A stretch of DNA of 64,000 nucleotides from Sphaerolaimus hirsutus (GCA_964036195.1 OZ038452.1:14564704-14628703); one strand, 5' to 3'; numbered from the stretch's first letter, positions 9,976 to 21,649 are shown. The notes: generated by a model not told the origin, from the letters alone. Numbers and translations: made by a program.

Positions 9976-10550
9976 ACACACACACACTGAACATAATATG
10001 GCATACCATGCCTCTGAACCAGTAAGCGATCACTGTTTTGAAGTCTACTGACTGCCCACTTTGCATCGAAATATTTTTACCATATCTTATCTGATTTAAA
10101 TATGTGCATCGCTTTCACCATGGGATACATCGTACTAAATGCTCAGACTACGGTAAAATTCTATGCAAAGTGCGCGGTCCACAGACGGTCAAAGCATGTA
10201 TCATTTCTCTTATACTCGGCGGACCGCAAAGTATGCGTCCAAAATTACTTATGTTTTTGTCGATAACGCGCGAGAAGGGTACTTATACCCTCACATTCAC
10301 ACAAAAAGGAAAAAAAATTTTGAAAAAGACAAAGGCGGAGTCGTGAAAAAGCGACGAATTCTTTCTTTTAGTTTGAACAATTTTGATTTCATTCAGGATG
10401 ACGTCATGACGCAGTGTTTCCTTCAGAAAATTGCATAGCATGCGGTTCGCGGAGTATACGTTTCACCACATTTCACCTGATCGGGGCCGTTCCTACCCGC
10501 GGACCATTCCTAAAAGTACACGCAATGCGTCTCGAAGCGACCAGGGGCCA

Positions 10551-10780
10551 ATTCCGCAAGTGGAGAAGTGAAAGCGCAAACGGCAAAAGCGAAGTGAAAT
10601 GGCACGTGAATTGACAAAAGCGAAGTAAAATGGCAAGTGAGATTGAAAACAAATGTGTCATTTCACTTCTTCCTTCTCACTTTACTTCACTTTAGCCTAT
10701 TCTTGTTACTTCACTTGGCTTTTGCCGTTTGCGCGTTCACTTCTGCACTTGCGCGACTGGCACCGGACTGGTAGCGGCAC
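10551..10780. repeat. Inverted repeat of GAAGTGAAATGGCAAG motif
   Basis: The left arm (10551-10640) has GAAGTGAAAGCGCAAACGGC and the right arm (10655-10780) has its reverse complement TTTGCCGTTTGCGCGTTCAC. The right arm overlaps the end of the RING-finger reading frame. The same family appears at 56282-56470 and in the 30.5-31 kb array. Confidence 0.65.
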
Positions 10781-11093
10781 ACGGGGCAGATGACAACCTG
10801 CCGCTCGCCGACCGCCAGCAACCGGTACCAGTGCCCGGCGCTCAAGCGCGCCACGTGGCTCAATTGCAGCTGCTCCGTACTCGACTGGAGACAATTGGCG
10901 CAAAGGAGATGGCCGCAGTGCAGCGTATGAATCTTCGTACTTCCGAGGAGCAACTGCAAGGGCGGGGGGTTGGCCGGTTGGTAGCTTTTATCACTGCCTT
11001 CAATCGAACAGTGGTAGATGGTCGGTGCACTCACATCCAACTTTCTCTCCAGGCAAATAGGGCACGTCCACATCTCCGAGCGCTTTCTGGAGC
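10711..11093 (-). CDS. RING-finger protein, terminal exon
   Basis: Probable E3 ubiquitin ligase. The acceptor on the minus strand (AACTCAG) ends opposite 11094, and the frame runs to TGA at 10711-10713. Counting from the Met at 11073, the zinc ligands follow the C3HC4 pattern: C4-x2-C7, C53-x-H55-x2-C58-x2-C61, C96-x2-C99 (CPIC, HCGHLLCANC, CPVC). The spacing between the second and third pairs is long but within the family range. The last ~20 residues are translated from a dispersed repeat. Upstream exons on the minus strand (above 11.1 kb) were not identified with confidence. Confidence 0.68.
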
Positions 11094-11244
11094 CTGAGTT
11101 GTGTCAATCACAAGTTCGACAACAATTTTGTGATGATGAATACCGAATTTCTTGTGAATTAGCTTTGTCAGTGGGTGGACATTGGACATTTCACGAAATC
11201 CTACCGGCACTTGACGTTTTACTCACTCCGCCGAGGCGTGGATG

Positions 11245-11670
11245 TCATCGTGTCAGCTTCGGTTTGAGTGCCAGTGGTGACGCGCGGCCTTTCAGCCCTG
11301 GGTGAGTCCCTGGCGCGAGATTTAGATAGCCCGACATGTTTTTTTGACAGCCCGCTGAGTCCTCTTTGGCAGCGTGTTGGCAGAATGCTCCATCCAAACA
11401 ATCGAGCAAAATTTTGGGAAATAACGTATTTTTGGTGGAATGAGACTGGGTCGGCGACTCTCGAGAAACATGTCTGGCTATTGAAATTCCGTTCCTTTTT
11501 GCGTCGCCAACAGCCCGTCGACGCTGCGTTCCCCTGTCTGGTAGTGGTTCAAAGCCAGTAGCGGAACACTCGTAGATGCGCACTTTGTCCAGACAAGCCC
11601 ACAACTGCTCCAGGCACAGCCACACTGATGATCTGAGCGGAAATGCGCGTTTACGTGGATTGTGGGGCAC
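11245..11670 (-). CDS. Unrecognised open frame upstream of the RING exon
   Basis: 141 codons open on the minus strand, with a hydrophobic/Leu-rich stretch (SVWLCLEQLWACLDK) and many Arg/Cys. It could be an upstream exon of the RING gene or a chance frame. No family was recognised. Confidence 0.2.
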   Translation of the reverse strand: MPHNPRKRAFPLRSSVWLCLEQLWACLDKVRIYECSATGFEPLPDRGTQRRRAVGDAKRNGISIARHVSRESPTQSHSTKNTLFPKILLDCLDGAFCQHAAKEDSAGCQKNMSGYLNLAPGTHPGLKGRASPLALKPKLTR

Positions 11671-11699
11671 GTCCAGTGTAACGATGGCAAACCCTCTCG

Positions 11700-12257
11700 A
11701 AAAAAGTATTTTTTTCCAAAACGACTTTTCAAGTTTTTGAATTTTTTCCGGAAATACCTAATTTTTCGAATTTAGTTTTTAATTTTCAAATTTTTTTTTA
11801 TAACTTTTCAGAATTTTCAAATCTTTTTGTTACTTTTCGAATTTTTTGGCATCAAATTATTATATTTTCGAATTTTTGGTCTGACTTTTCGAACGTTTTA
11901 CAGCCTTACCGCTGTTACCGCATAAGTATTTTGCTTTTGCTGCTATACAATTACATGTAAATATGATATTTTTAGGTAAGGCTCTGCATTTTTACTCATT
12001 TTCAACAAAAATCACCAAAAAATCTTTTGAAAAAAATCGATTTTTATGTATTTTTTTCACTGCGTGATTAAAAATTCGAAGTCCTAAAAAATTAGAAAAT
12101 TCGAAAACGTTTTTGAATTTTCGAATCTTCTTTGGCCATCGTTAGTCCAGTGTCCAGTTTGCGGTGATGGCTAAATCAAAGTAAATTTTTAGTGTTTCAT
12201 TTCACCCGGTTTTTGGCGAGGCACATTTATTTATTTTATGTAACTCGTGTTTGATTA
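11700..12257. other. T-rich repetitive intergenic stretch
   Basis: Low-complexity repeats of TTTTCGAATTTT and TTTTCAAATTTT. No gene seen. It may be the body of another motif-filled element (motif TTCGAATTTT) lying between the phrases AACGATGGC at 11681 and GCCATCGTTAG at 12134, which are inverted copies. Confidence 0.5.
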
Positions 12258-12721
12258 CCGTATTTCCTCGAAATACCCCCCGGGGGGTGATTGTTTCATA
12301 GTGGTCCCGAGAGGGGGGGTCAAACGAGGGGGGGGGGGGTATTTCGAGGGGGGGGGTTATTATTTCACAAGAAAATTTTTGAAAACCAAGTACGAAATTG
12401 TCGTCTGAAACGTACGCAGACGTCAAAAAATGCAACAAAAACCGCTATTTATAAGGTTCTGTAGACTAATATTAGTATGTAGGTGGTATTTATGTATGTA
12501 CACTGTTCTAACGTGACACCGACATTGTTTTAACGTGTGATCTGCAGTACACAGAACACAAACTACAGTTATTGTCATGTACGTTCCCTTTACACTCAAT
12601 TTGGGGGGGGGGTATTTCGAGGGGGGGTGATTGTTTCATAGTGGTCCCGAGAGGGGGGGGGGGTAGAACGAGGGGGGGGGGGGGGTATTTCGAGGGGGGG
12701 GGGTATTTCGAGGAAATACCG
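12258..12721. mobile_element. CCGTATTTCC miniature element with G/C-run arms
   Basis: The left end is CCGTATTTCCTCGAAATACC after TA, and the right end GGTATTTCGAGGAAATACCG before TA. Both arms hold GGGGGG runs with TATTTCGAGG. It is the same type as 5201-5636. Confidence 0.78.
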
Positions 12722-13119
12722 TAGGTATATTGGTTCGATAAAAATATAAATTGTTTTTCTTTTTATTTCATTCTCAGTAACTCACTGGTAAATGGGTTAA
12801 ACCCGGTAACCCGCACCCGCGCGCACAAACAAACCCGTTGAGCAACTGCACCTGGTAGCGCACTGAGTTTCTGGTCACTTTTTTATCAGTAACCTCGCTG
12901 ACGTCGGCCGAACGAAATGTAGCCTTGCATCCATTCCTTTCCATTGGGTTGAGTAAAATTTCACTTTGAGTTGGGTTTACAGCTCGGCGCCCTTTTGTCT
13001 CTGGAACGTATTCCATAATTTGTTAACTGGCCGGGAAGGAAATGTTGTAGGTGTAAATAAGTCAAGTGCAAGGTATTTTTTTCATTGGCAAACTTACTTG
13101 TAACGCCATTTTCTACATA

Positions 13120-13392
13120 CCGTATTACCTCGAATTAACCCCCTTCGAAATACCCCCCCCCCCTAAAATTGAGTGTAAAGAGAACGTACGTGACAAATAC
13201 CGCAGTCTGTGATCTGTACAATGTATCTGTCTGTGATCTGTAATTGTTTGATTTTTCTACGTCTGAGTATGGGGAATTTCCAAAAATTTCTGGCGTGATA
13301 ATAGACCCCCCTCGAATACCCCCCCTTTTTATCCCCCCTCAAATTGTGCTGGGAAATAATAAACCCACTGGGGGTATTTCGAGGTAATACGG
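13120..13392. mobile_element. CCGTATTACC miniature element
   Basis: 273 bp between TA dinucleotides at 13118 and 13393. Ends CCGTATTACCTCGAATTA and TTTCGAGGTAATACGG; the interior repeats CCCCCCTCGAATA. Confidence 0.82.
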
Positions 13393-14164
13393 TACTTCAG
13401 AACTTACTTTTTTACACCGTTTTACTTGTCACTGCGATCAGCAGAAGTGGCCCTAGATTGGATCGTAAGCTTCGTTGTGGCCTTAGCTATTGTCTGATTG
13501 CTGTTGAATAGATCGACTCCCCGCTGTGCCTTTTATGTGGTTGAGATGTGTTCTTTCCCAAATAAAAGCTTCGTTTTGGAGGAAGATGCTTTGTGAAATG
13601 GAAGTGCGCATAAATATCAACGTTTACAAGCGTCTGAATGTAAAAAATGTCAAAACGTCCATTAAAACGTGCACTGATCGAAAATTGACAAAGCCATAGT
13701 CTGATGTGATTAGCATTCAAAAAAATCACCAATTGTTTGGAAAATATATATAAATATATCACCCCAAACTTGGAAAAAATATAAATATATATAAATCACT
13801 CAAAGCCTTCAGAAAATATAATTAAATCACTGAAAAAATAACTCTAAGCTCAAAAAAATCACAAAAAATCACTTGCGGTTTATTTCAATTACAAGCAAAA
13901 TTGTGGGCTATTGCAGGCTTAATTTACCATTTGCAAGCACAAAAATGTACTCTAACATCCCTCAATCTATTTATTATTGCTTCACAAGCAGTATTCATTT
14001 CATACAATATTGACAAGTGAAAATATCACGCAAATATCACAACAGAAAAATTCAACCTACAACCTCAATGACAACTTCAAAAACATTTTGCACTGCAAAC
14101 ATGTTGCACTTAACCTATAGTGCCTGTTTGTAGCAGTGATGTTTGACTCAATGGGTGCTTAGTA
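13393..14164. other. Intergenic sequence without a recognised gene
   Basis: AT-rich, including AAATATATATAAATCAC units at 13737-13800 that recur at 15165-15275. No coding signal was found. Confidence 0.4.
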
Positions 14165-14569
14165 CCTGCAGCCCCCCCCCCTTCCCAGGGTGAGACCAAA
14201 AAAGTCACAGAAAATGCACCTTTTCCCATGTAATTTTTGATGTTTCTTAAAAATTTTGCACAATTCCTTCCCCATGCATTGTATTTTAAGCAGATCAGTC
14301 CCTTAAAACCAATATCCTTGGAAATCAACACATCTTTGCAACTTTTTGCTGTACATGTATGCATAATTACATACATATAAAGCAGTTCTCGGTGCTGGCG
14401 CCAACGCCAACAGCGCCATGGGGTGGCGCCTATGTATGGCGCTAGCACCAAAACGCCTTTTTGTACCTATATAGTGAAAAATGTTAGGGGGGGCTGAGCC
14501 CCCCCCCCCCCGTACGCTGGCCCCAGTAAACAAGCAGCCCCCCACTCAAAAATCCTGGATACGTCCCTG
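14165..14569. mobile_element. Truncated CAGGGACGTATCCAGG element
   Basis: The right end CTGGATACGTCCCTG (ends 14569) and the internal modules (C-run, GCGCC cluster near 14396-14450, GGGGGGGCTGAGCCCCCC) match the complete copy at 26785-27221. The left terminus is missing. Confidence 0.65.
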
Positions 14570-15164
14570 CTGTAGATCATTTTTGATGACATCAAGCAGG
14601 TATTTTTGATTCAATGTGATGTTTTATTTCAGAAAAGTATGTTATAAGATAGAGAGATGCTTTATACACTAAAATGTGACAATACAATTCATAGCAGGAT
14701 GACATAAAAAGTTACTAAAACAGTTTACATCTTTGTCACACACATAATGAAGACTAAGTGATGGTGATATCACCATTTGTCATCATTTGAGTTTTCACAT
14801 TAGGTAAACACAGTGGCAAACTAGTGACTTGCCAAAACAACCCCACTGAAATTCATGCTATTTGTGAAAACTGAACATCTACAGCATTCAATTGTGGAAA
14901 ACTGGATGGTGACATGTCACCATTTTTGGCCATTACAGTTCTCAAAAAAGTCATGGTGAAAACTAGTGTGTGTAGGTACAATATTTACCTGCTTCAAACA
15001 CTATTTTAACTCAATAATGCTCTACATGAGCTGATGAGAGATTTTCAGGAGAAAATTCTCTTGCAAAATTCAAAATTCTCTTGCACAAATTACATGTTTT
15101 AGTCATGAAGCACAATACTTGCACCACAATGTATCTAGTATGAGTGATTTTCTCAGTGATTTTT

Positions 15165-15290
15165 TTTTCGAATTTGAAAAATATATATAAATATATCACT
15201 CAGAATTTGAAAAAATATAAATATATATAAATCACGGGTTATTTATATTTATTCTGATTTTTGAAAATATAAATCACGGGTTATTTTTCG
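15165..15290. repeat. ATAAATATATCAC tandem units
   Basis: Short direct repeats of AAATATATATAAATATATC and AAATCACGGGTTATTT, related to those at 13737-13800. Confidence 0.5.
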
Positions 15291-15307
15291 AATGCTAGAT
15301 GTGATAC

Positions 15308-15700
15308 CAGGGCTGTATCCAGCGGGGGCGGGGGGGGGGGGGGGCTGCAGCCCCCCCCCCTTCCCGGGGCGAGGCCAGAAAGTGACCAGAAAATGCGAAT
15401 TTTTCGACATCAGCGTAAAAATTTTTTCGCGCAAGCGCGCATTCTTCACCAGACATTAGGTATTATCATCAGATTTGCTCCATGTGGCCACAAATCATTA
15501 TAAATACACTCAACATTGTGCTTTTTGCTGTTTTGTATGTATATTGACATACATATACAGCGTTCCATGGCGCTGGCGCCAACGCCAATGGCGCCATGGC
15601 GTGGCGCCTACTAATGGCGTCAGCGCGATGGCGCCATTCCGCCACTATGTAGCTAAAATTTTAGGGGGAGGTGGGGGGGGGGGGGCTGAGCCCGACAGCG
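15308..15700. mobile_element. CAGGGCTGTATCCAG element, right end lost
   Basis: It begins CAGGGCTGTATCCAGCGGG, then a G/C-run arm, TCGCGCAAGCGCGC at about 15426 and a GCGCC cluster at 15563-15645. Its right end is cut by the inverted repeat at 15710. Confidence 0.65.
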
Positions 15701-15709
15701 CTGGGCTGG

Positions 15710-15987
15710 GCGATTACAGCTCGACGTAAAATTCGACCCAGCGTAAAATTTATTTTTGGGTGATTAGCGTAAAATTACAGCATAAAATTTAAAAAAAATC
15801 GTCCAAAATTCATAACTTCTGGTACAATTAAAATAATCTGATGAGCTTTTGACACAAGAAACATCTGCACATGCGCTTTCTTTGACTGAAATTACAACGT
15901 CGTATCTTTATCCATTCATCTGTAATTAATTTTATGCCCAAAAATAAATTTTACGCTGGGTCGAATTTTACGTCGAGCTGTAATCGC
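15710..15987. mobile_element. Near-perfect inverted repeat, GCGATTACAGCTCGACG ends
   Basis: The left arm GCGATTACAGCTCGACGTAA and following bases through TTTATTTTT are mirrored by the right arm ending CGTCGAGCTGTAATCGC, about 48 bp each. It looks like a fold-back MITE. Confidence 0.75.
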
Positions 15988-15999
15988 AGCATTAGCAGA

Positions 16000-18520
16000 A
16001 GTTTACGGCCGTAATTTTGTAAAGCGATAAATCTGTTTGAGCGGATTTACTTTACTGAATAAAAAGTCCGTCAACTACCTACTGCTGATGGGGGTCGAAA
16101 ATGTTTCATTCTGGTAAACTGAATTGTTCTTCGAAGCTAATTTATCAATTTGCAAAATTTCAGCCGTAGACATGGTAGTGTGCGAGGGGCCACGGAACGA
16201 ATGTCATGAATTTTCACCGGCTACTTTTTACTCAACCAAATTCCACTATGGCAAACTGCCAAGTTTTACCGATCTCACACCTACTCGTTGGATGAGCGAC
16301 AAAGTAAGGCAACGGAAAAGCGACTACCGATTGAATTCGCAACGCACAATGGTGAATTCACCGAAGTGAATATCACAGGTGTACGCTACGTCAATTAAGT
16401 TAGCTTTTTAGCGAATGGCGTTTTTATCAACGCACCAGCAATTAGTTGAATGTCTAATTTACACCAAGGGGTCCGAAGTTTTTAGAAGAGATTTTATTTT
16501 AGACGATTTTTTAGACTCAGAATTCACACATTTAGATAGAACACAGGGAACACACTGAGAGCGAGTTTCTAACCAGCGGCACAAAACCTTCGAAAAAACT
16601 CCAAGAAAATGAAACCGAAGCAATTTCGACTGAATCGACCCCTACTCTAAATTACGGTACGCTTTTATACGCAACAACATAAGCCAAGTCCAGACAACAC
16701 TTCCACATACCACGAGAAGCATGCTTACAACCGACTTTACAGACACACGGAATTTTAAAACGGGCATACCTAAAATTATTCACGGCGTCAGTTTACAGGA
16801 TACGTCGATCAACTACACAAAAACACAAAGAATTCACGCGCCAAAAATCGGGTTGGGAACAAGAGCGAGGATAAAAATAGAAAAATAAGAAAATGAACGA
16901 ATGCGACAAGAATAAAAAGAACAGGAAAAACACACGAGATACTGTAAAAACCTGTTTTAGCGCGAAAAAAATGGCGGGCGATTCAAATTTTACTCAGCGA
17001 ACTCTACCGAAATCCCAAAACCACCTCCACGAACGGGGAAACACACAGCAATTAGCGAAACAAATAAACACGCGAACAGTAATCCCATCAGCAAAAAGAG
17101 CGTATAATAAACGAAAATGACGTTGATATCCAAAGCGTAAGAAGCACACGTATTATTAATGCACAACGAAAAAATGTCGTAAGCGGGATAATCCATGATA
17201 AGATTAGGATACCGGTAAGGCGAACGAAATTAATTTTCACACTGACTGTCAAGGAAAAAATGAATTACGGTACCTTTTTAAAGACTCTTAGCGGAAATTC
17301 TATCAGAGTGATTAAATAAATACGCACTCAAATCAGATCACCTTTACACTTATCAAAATATTCGGGGAAAAAACAGGAAAAACAAGCGGCTTATTATTTC
17401 ATCTCTTTGTATAATAAAGATCAACCACGAAATTTGCATAAATTCCTAAATATCCAAATGTCAAGTTATCAGTTTTCTAGGGGAAAGGGAAATACAAAAA
17501 AAAATCAATCTAGGATTAGGTAGATAAAAAATAGCGAAGTTGCAAACGTAAAATCAAATAAAAATTAACATACTCGAGTTTTACCTATTCCCTACCAAAC
17601 CTAAAGTTAAAATGAATATGAAGTCGGTATAACGCTTAACAGAAATACGAACGCAAATGATTGGCAACTTGAAAATTTATAAATTTCAATCTTTGTAGCT
17701 TAAATGCATGTTTAGATTGCATGACTTTTTGAAGTTTAAAACAAAAAAAACAAACTCAAGTGAATCCACTGCCACATGCCGAAACGCAACAGCCATTAAC
17801 TACCGAAAGCACTTATCACGAAAATGACCACTCTCGCTGCTACACCACTCATTCTGCTACCAGAATATTAATTAGTCAGCCACGGCTTTTTGATCCCATA
17901 CGCACTGTGCAAAAACCACACCCCGAAAATACCGAACTGCTCAACTCACTCAAAAATAGGTACACTTGTCACTGTATGGGTGCTTGTTTCGATGAGATCG
18001 GCGGACTGGGCTGTTCTCACAACAAGCCAAGGGAGTAGGCATTTAGACATGCGATCATGCCTGTCGAGTTAGACTCGATTCTTTTAATTACCTCTCATTT
18101 TCAACACCAATCATCATCGCACCTCTATAATCAGTGTACCTTTGTAAAATCGCATGTAAATTAACTTTTGTTTCCCAATCCGGAAATGCAGGAATGCACA
18201 GTACATACTAGATCAATAGCCGCGACCCTCACGTAAAAAAATGCAACGAAAGTTAGTCAAAATTCAACCTATGTGCCCTCAGTTATCACTGACCATTCAC
18301 GCACTACGACACGTAACTGCAGCGTCACTCTTTTTACTTAGAGAAAATAACTGAAACTTTGTTATGCAATCCAAACCGCTAGTAAAAAATTACTTTTAAA
18401 TTAAACTGTCACAATTAAAATTGTTGCCAATTCACTTGTCTCACTTTCTTAAAAAAAACTACCTAATTAAAAAAAATCTCAAACAAATAAAAACAACTAT
18501 TTACATCACAGCGTCAACTT
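16000..18520. other. AT-rich single-copy-looking stretch with small open frames
   Basis: Short frames occur at 16124-16369, 16893-17120 and 17760-18038 (+). They are polar and lack motifs I recognise. The stretch has few of the miniature elements found elsewhere, so it could hold a gene with small exons, a retroelement remnant, or nothing. Confidence 0.3.
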
Positions 18521-18524
18521 TGTG

Positions 18525-19037
18525 TCAGATCCTCAATACCTCCAATCCTTTCCTTGGCCAGAAGAAACACACATAACACAATGGGGCACCGGAAAAACGG
18601 AAATGCACGTTGCCACGTTGCCAACGTAGCACAGCGACGTAGCCGAAAACGTCAACGCCACGTTCGCCCACCGAATCGCCCAAAACCATCGTCGAAGTAG
18701 AACTGAAATGTTTAAATTGTTGTAAGCTCGGAAGTGTAAACAACCCTCTACATAAATTCATTAAGTGAACTATATATACATTTACACTTAAAATTTTTGA
18801 AATTTTACAATTTTTTGGACACCCACTTTTGCTCACACGAACATTGGCCCGGCGTGCGTTGGATGCGATCCAAAATGGATTTGTTGTACTTTTTGAATTT
18901 AAAATAAAATAAAAAAGCTGTGATGTGCGTCGCTGCGAGGCTAAATTCCTCGGTATTTTTCTGCCGTCAACATCAGCAATTTGATAAACCCCGATGATGC
19001 GGCGGATGCCTAGGAAGTTTTTACCCGTTCCGTACAC
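18525..19037 (-). CDS. Unrecognised 170-codon open frame
   Basis: The longest open frame of the 16-19 kb stretch. It is basic at its N-terminal half (ASNARRANVRVSKSG) and has Cys/Trp/Phe near its end. No domain, signal peptide or splice support was seen. It may be chance. Confidence 0.2.
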   Translation of the reverse strand: MYGTGKNFLGIRRIIGVYQIADVDGRKIPRNLASQRRTSQLFYFILNSKSTTNPFWIASNARRANVRVSKSGCPKNCKISKILSVNVYIVHLMNLCRGLFTLPSLQQFKHFSSTSTMVLGDSVGERGVDVFGYVAVLRWQRGNVHFRFSGAPLCYVCFFWPRKGLEVLRI

Positions 19038-19039
19038 GT

Positions 19040-19135
19040 TTCTGAAGACTAGTGGTTAGCAAGTCGCCTCTCTTACTTTTGGCACTCGTCCAAATCTGAT
19101 TTCGGCTCGAGATTCTTTCGCTTTTCAGGGCCGGA
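19040..19135 (+). mobile_element. Possible tRNA-derived SINE head
   Basis: AGTGGTTAGCAAGTCGCC resembles a tRNA D-arm/A-box, and GGCTCGAGATTC, about 40 bp further on, resembles the B-box GGTTCGANTCC. The anticodon and acceptor stems do not fold cleanly by eye, so it is not an intact tRNA gene. Confidence 0.35.
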
Positions 19136-19327
19136 CTGCGGCTAGGTGCTGTCCCTTTCTCCGACACATAATGGCTGTCGGGCAAAATGCGCGTGTCGTT
19201 CCTGCTTTTTTCTGTCAGTTTACCTACCGTATTTTTCCAATCAAAGCACCCCTGGTGCTTTACAAAATTGGAGCACTTTTTTATCTACTTTTCAAGTGCC
19301 GTTTAGTTCGCGGGTAGTGGTCGCATG

Positions 19328-19816
19328 TAGGGTTCAAACGGGATTGACTTTTCGGGATCGGGATCGGGATTAACTTTTTGAGATTTCGGGATCGGGATCG
19401 GGATTGCGGTTTCGGGATCGGGATCGGGATTGGTTTTTTGAGATTTTGGGATTGGGTTCTAGGGATAGACATTTTGGCCATTTTTCTGGCATTCACAGTT
19501 GTTCATAAAGGTCTCAAAACACTGTTGGATGCCAGAAAAGTGGCATAAAATAAACACTGGGGGTTTGCATCCACTTTTTTGCATGCAAAAACGTCATTAT
19601 TTCACGTTTTATAATTTCCACTAATTTTTCCGGGATCGGGATCCCGGACTTGGGAGTTTCTTGGGATCGGGATCGGGATTTGAAAATTTTTGGGATCAGG
19701 ATTGGTATTTTTGGATTTCGGGATCGGGATTGGGGTTTCGGGATCGGGATCGGGACTGGTAAATCCCGGAATTTCACGGGATCCGGAATTGGGATCGGGA
19801 TCCTGTTTGAACCCTA
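19328..19816. mobile_element. CGGGAT-filled element, TAGGGTTCAAACGGGAT ends
   Basis: 489 bp flanked by GTCGCATG at 19320-19327 and 19817-19824. Ends TAGGGTTCAAACGGGATT and ATCCTGTTTGAACCCTA. The interior repeats TCGGGATCGGGAT, with a unique middle (TGGCATAAAATAAACACTGG region) shared with the two sister copies. Confidence 0.93.
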
Positions 19817-19882
19817 GTCGCATGTGGGGAGTTCCGTTCCAAAAGTACACAAGCGCCAAATCCAGAAAAATCGAGTTAGACA

Positions 19883-20311
19883 TAGGGTTCAAACGGGATC
19901 CCGATCCCAATCCCAGATCCCGTGAAATTCCGGGATTTAGCAGTCCCGATCCCGAAAATTTTCAAATCCCGATCCCGAGAAACTCCAAAGTCCGGGATCC
20001 CGATCCCGGAAAAATTAGAGGAAATTATCATAAGTGAAAAAATGACATTTTTGCATGCAAAAATGTGAACGCAAACCCCCAGCGTTCATTTTATGCCACT
20101 TTTCTGGCATCCAACAATTGTTTTGAGACCTTTATGAACAACTGTGAATGCCAGAACATTGGCCAAATACTCTAACCCAAGACCCCAATCCCGATCCCAA
20201 AAAAATGCCAATCCCGATCCCGTGACCCCAATCCCGGCCAATCCCGATCCCGATCCTGAAATCTCAAAAAACCAATCCCGATTCCGAAAAGTCAATCCCG
20301 TTTGAACCCTA
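19883..20311. mobile_element. CGGGAT-filled element, inverted sister copy
   Basis: 429 bp flanked by GTTAGACA on both sides (19875-19882, 20312-20319). Same family as 19328-19816 in the opposite orientation, 66 bp away, with the same central core. Confidence 0.93.
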
Positions 20312-20319
20312 GTTAGACA

Positions 20320-20739
20320 TGGATTTGACATTCACATATAGTTTTCCCATTTTAGAAAAAAAATCAGCATTATAGTCCATTTCGTTCCCGCGATACAGTT
20401 GTACCGATTTTCAGAAAAATCGCAATTTTCACATTGAAAGTGCACATATACATGACCAGTCCCCTATGAAAAACAGGACTTTCATGTCGAAAATGCATAA
20501 ATCCACCTCAGACTGCCGGAGTTTCATATCGAAAATGCACATCCAAAAAAAAGTTTCATTTCCAAAAGTGCACGCGTGCTCCGAATCGCTTGTGAAAAGC
20601 CGGTCGGAATTCCCATAAAAAAGTTTCATTTCCAAAAGTACACACGTGAATTTCGAAATCTATTTTGCACTATATATCAAATACGCGTGTATAGATTTAT
20701 CTGAAAATTTAGGTAGGGGTACTTTTACGGCCTTTGCAG
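20320..20739. other. Short spacer with TTTCATTTCCAAAAGTGCAC units
   Basis: Three or four imperfect direct copies of AAAAAGTTTCATTTCCAAAA and related CGAAAATGCA phrases lie at 20440-20645. No gene seen. Confidence 0.4.
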
Positions 20740-21535
20740 TAGGGTTCAAACGATATATCGTATCGAATATCGAATATCGGATATCGACCATTTTTTTAAT
20801 ATCGAATATCGAATATCGATATCGAAAATTTTGAAAAAATATCGAATATCGATATCAAAAATTTTGAAAAAATATCGAATATCGATATCAAATATCGACC
20901 ATTTTTTCGATATATCGAACCTGTATTGTGTCCCCAAATTTACTTTTCATTTTCATTTTGAGTTGTTTATGGTTGATCTGATGTGCTTATAGTATTGTAT
21001 TTGATGAGTAAAAGTACAGTATTTATAATGTCATTGTTGTTGGAGTGCTAAATTTGATGCCAGAAAACGCTGATATACTTTTTTTTTGCAACATGCCCTT
21101 AAGCAATTAGGTTAGGATGAACTGTAATATCTACCAATTGTTATTTGTCTGATACACTTTGATTCATCATGTTTTTCTTCTATTTTCTACCATTGAGTGA
21201 TGTAAAGCTTGTTAAAATCACTTGTACCATTCAAATTTCAGTAAAGAGATGATTAAACATGTGTGCAACCACATGAAAATACAATATGCCACTTGAAATA
21301 TGCCTTGCTACACCAAAATCATATTGCAATATCGAATATCGAAATATCGAATATCGAATATCGACCATTTTTCAATATCGTATATCAAATATCGATATCG
21401 AGGTCCCATATCGTATCGATATTGAATATCGAGTTTCAGAAAAAAATATCGAATATCGAATATCAATATCGAAAATTTTGAAAAAGTATCGAATATCGAA
21501 TATCGATATCGAAAAGTCATATCGTTTGAACCCTA
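20740..21535. mobile_element. ATCGATAT-filled element, TAGGGTTCAAACGATAT ends
   Basis: 796 bp flanked by CTTTGCAG (20732-20739, 21536-21543). Ends TAGGGTTCAAACGATATA and ATATCGTTTGAACCCTA. The arms are runs of ATCGAATATCGATATCGAAA; about 330 bp of non-repetitive core separates them. The terminal TAGGGTTCAAACG is shared with the CGGGAT family, but the tandem motif is different. Confidence 0.93.
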
Positions 21536-21649
21536 CTTTGCAGTGGTGTAATTGGTTTTGCCTACGATGCACCATTAAGAAGTTATTTTACTTTAAATTT
21601 CAAATGTTCAGATTTGTTCCCAATTTTAGGTGATTTCTAAACTACAACA

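Noticed and set aside
10729-11305. Plus-strand open frames opposite the RING exon
   Set aside because: Antisense shadows of the minus-strand RING frame, with no motifs of their own.
19040-19115. Intact tRNA gene
   Set aside because: A- and B-box-like blocks are present, but acceptor and anticodon stems do not pair by eye; kept only as a possible SINE.
20746-21633. Tyr/Ile/Asp/Arg-repeat proteins
   Set aside because: Translations of the ATCGATAT array in all frames (also at 23771-23974 and 24578-24862); bounded by element ends and TSDs.
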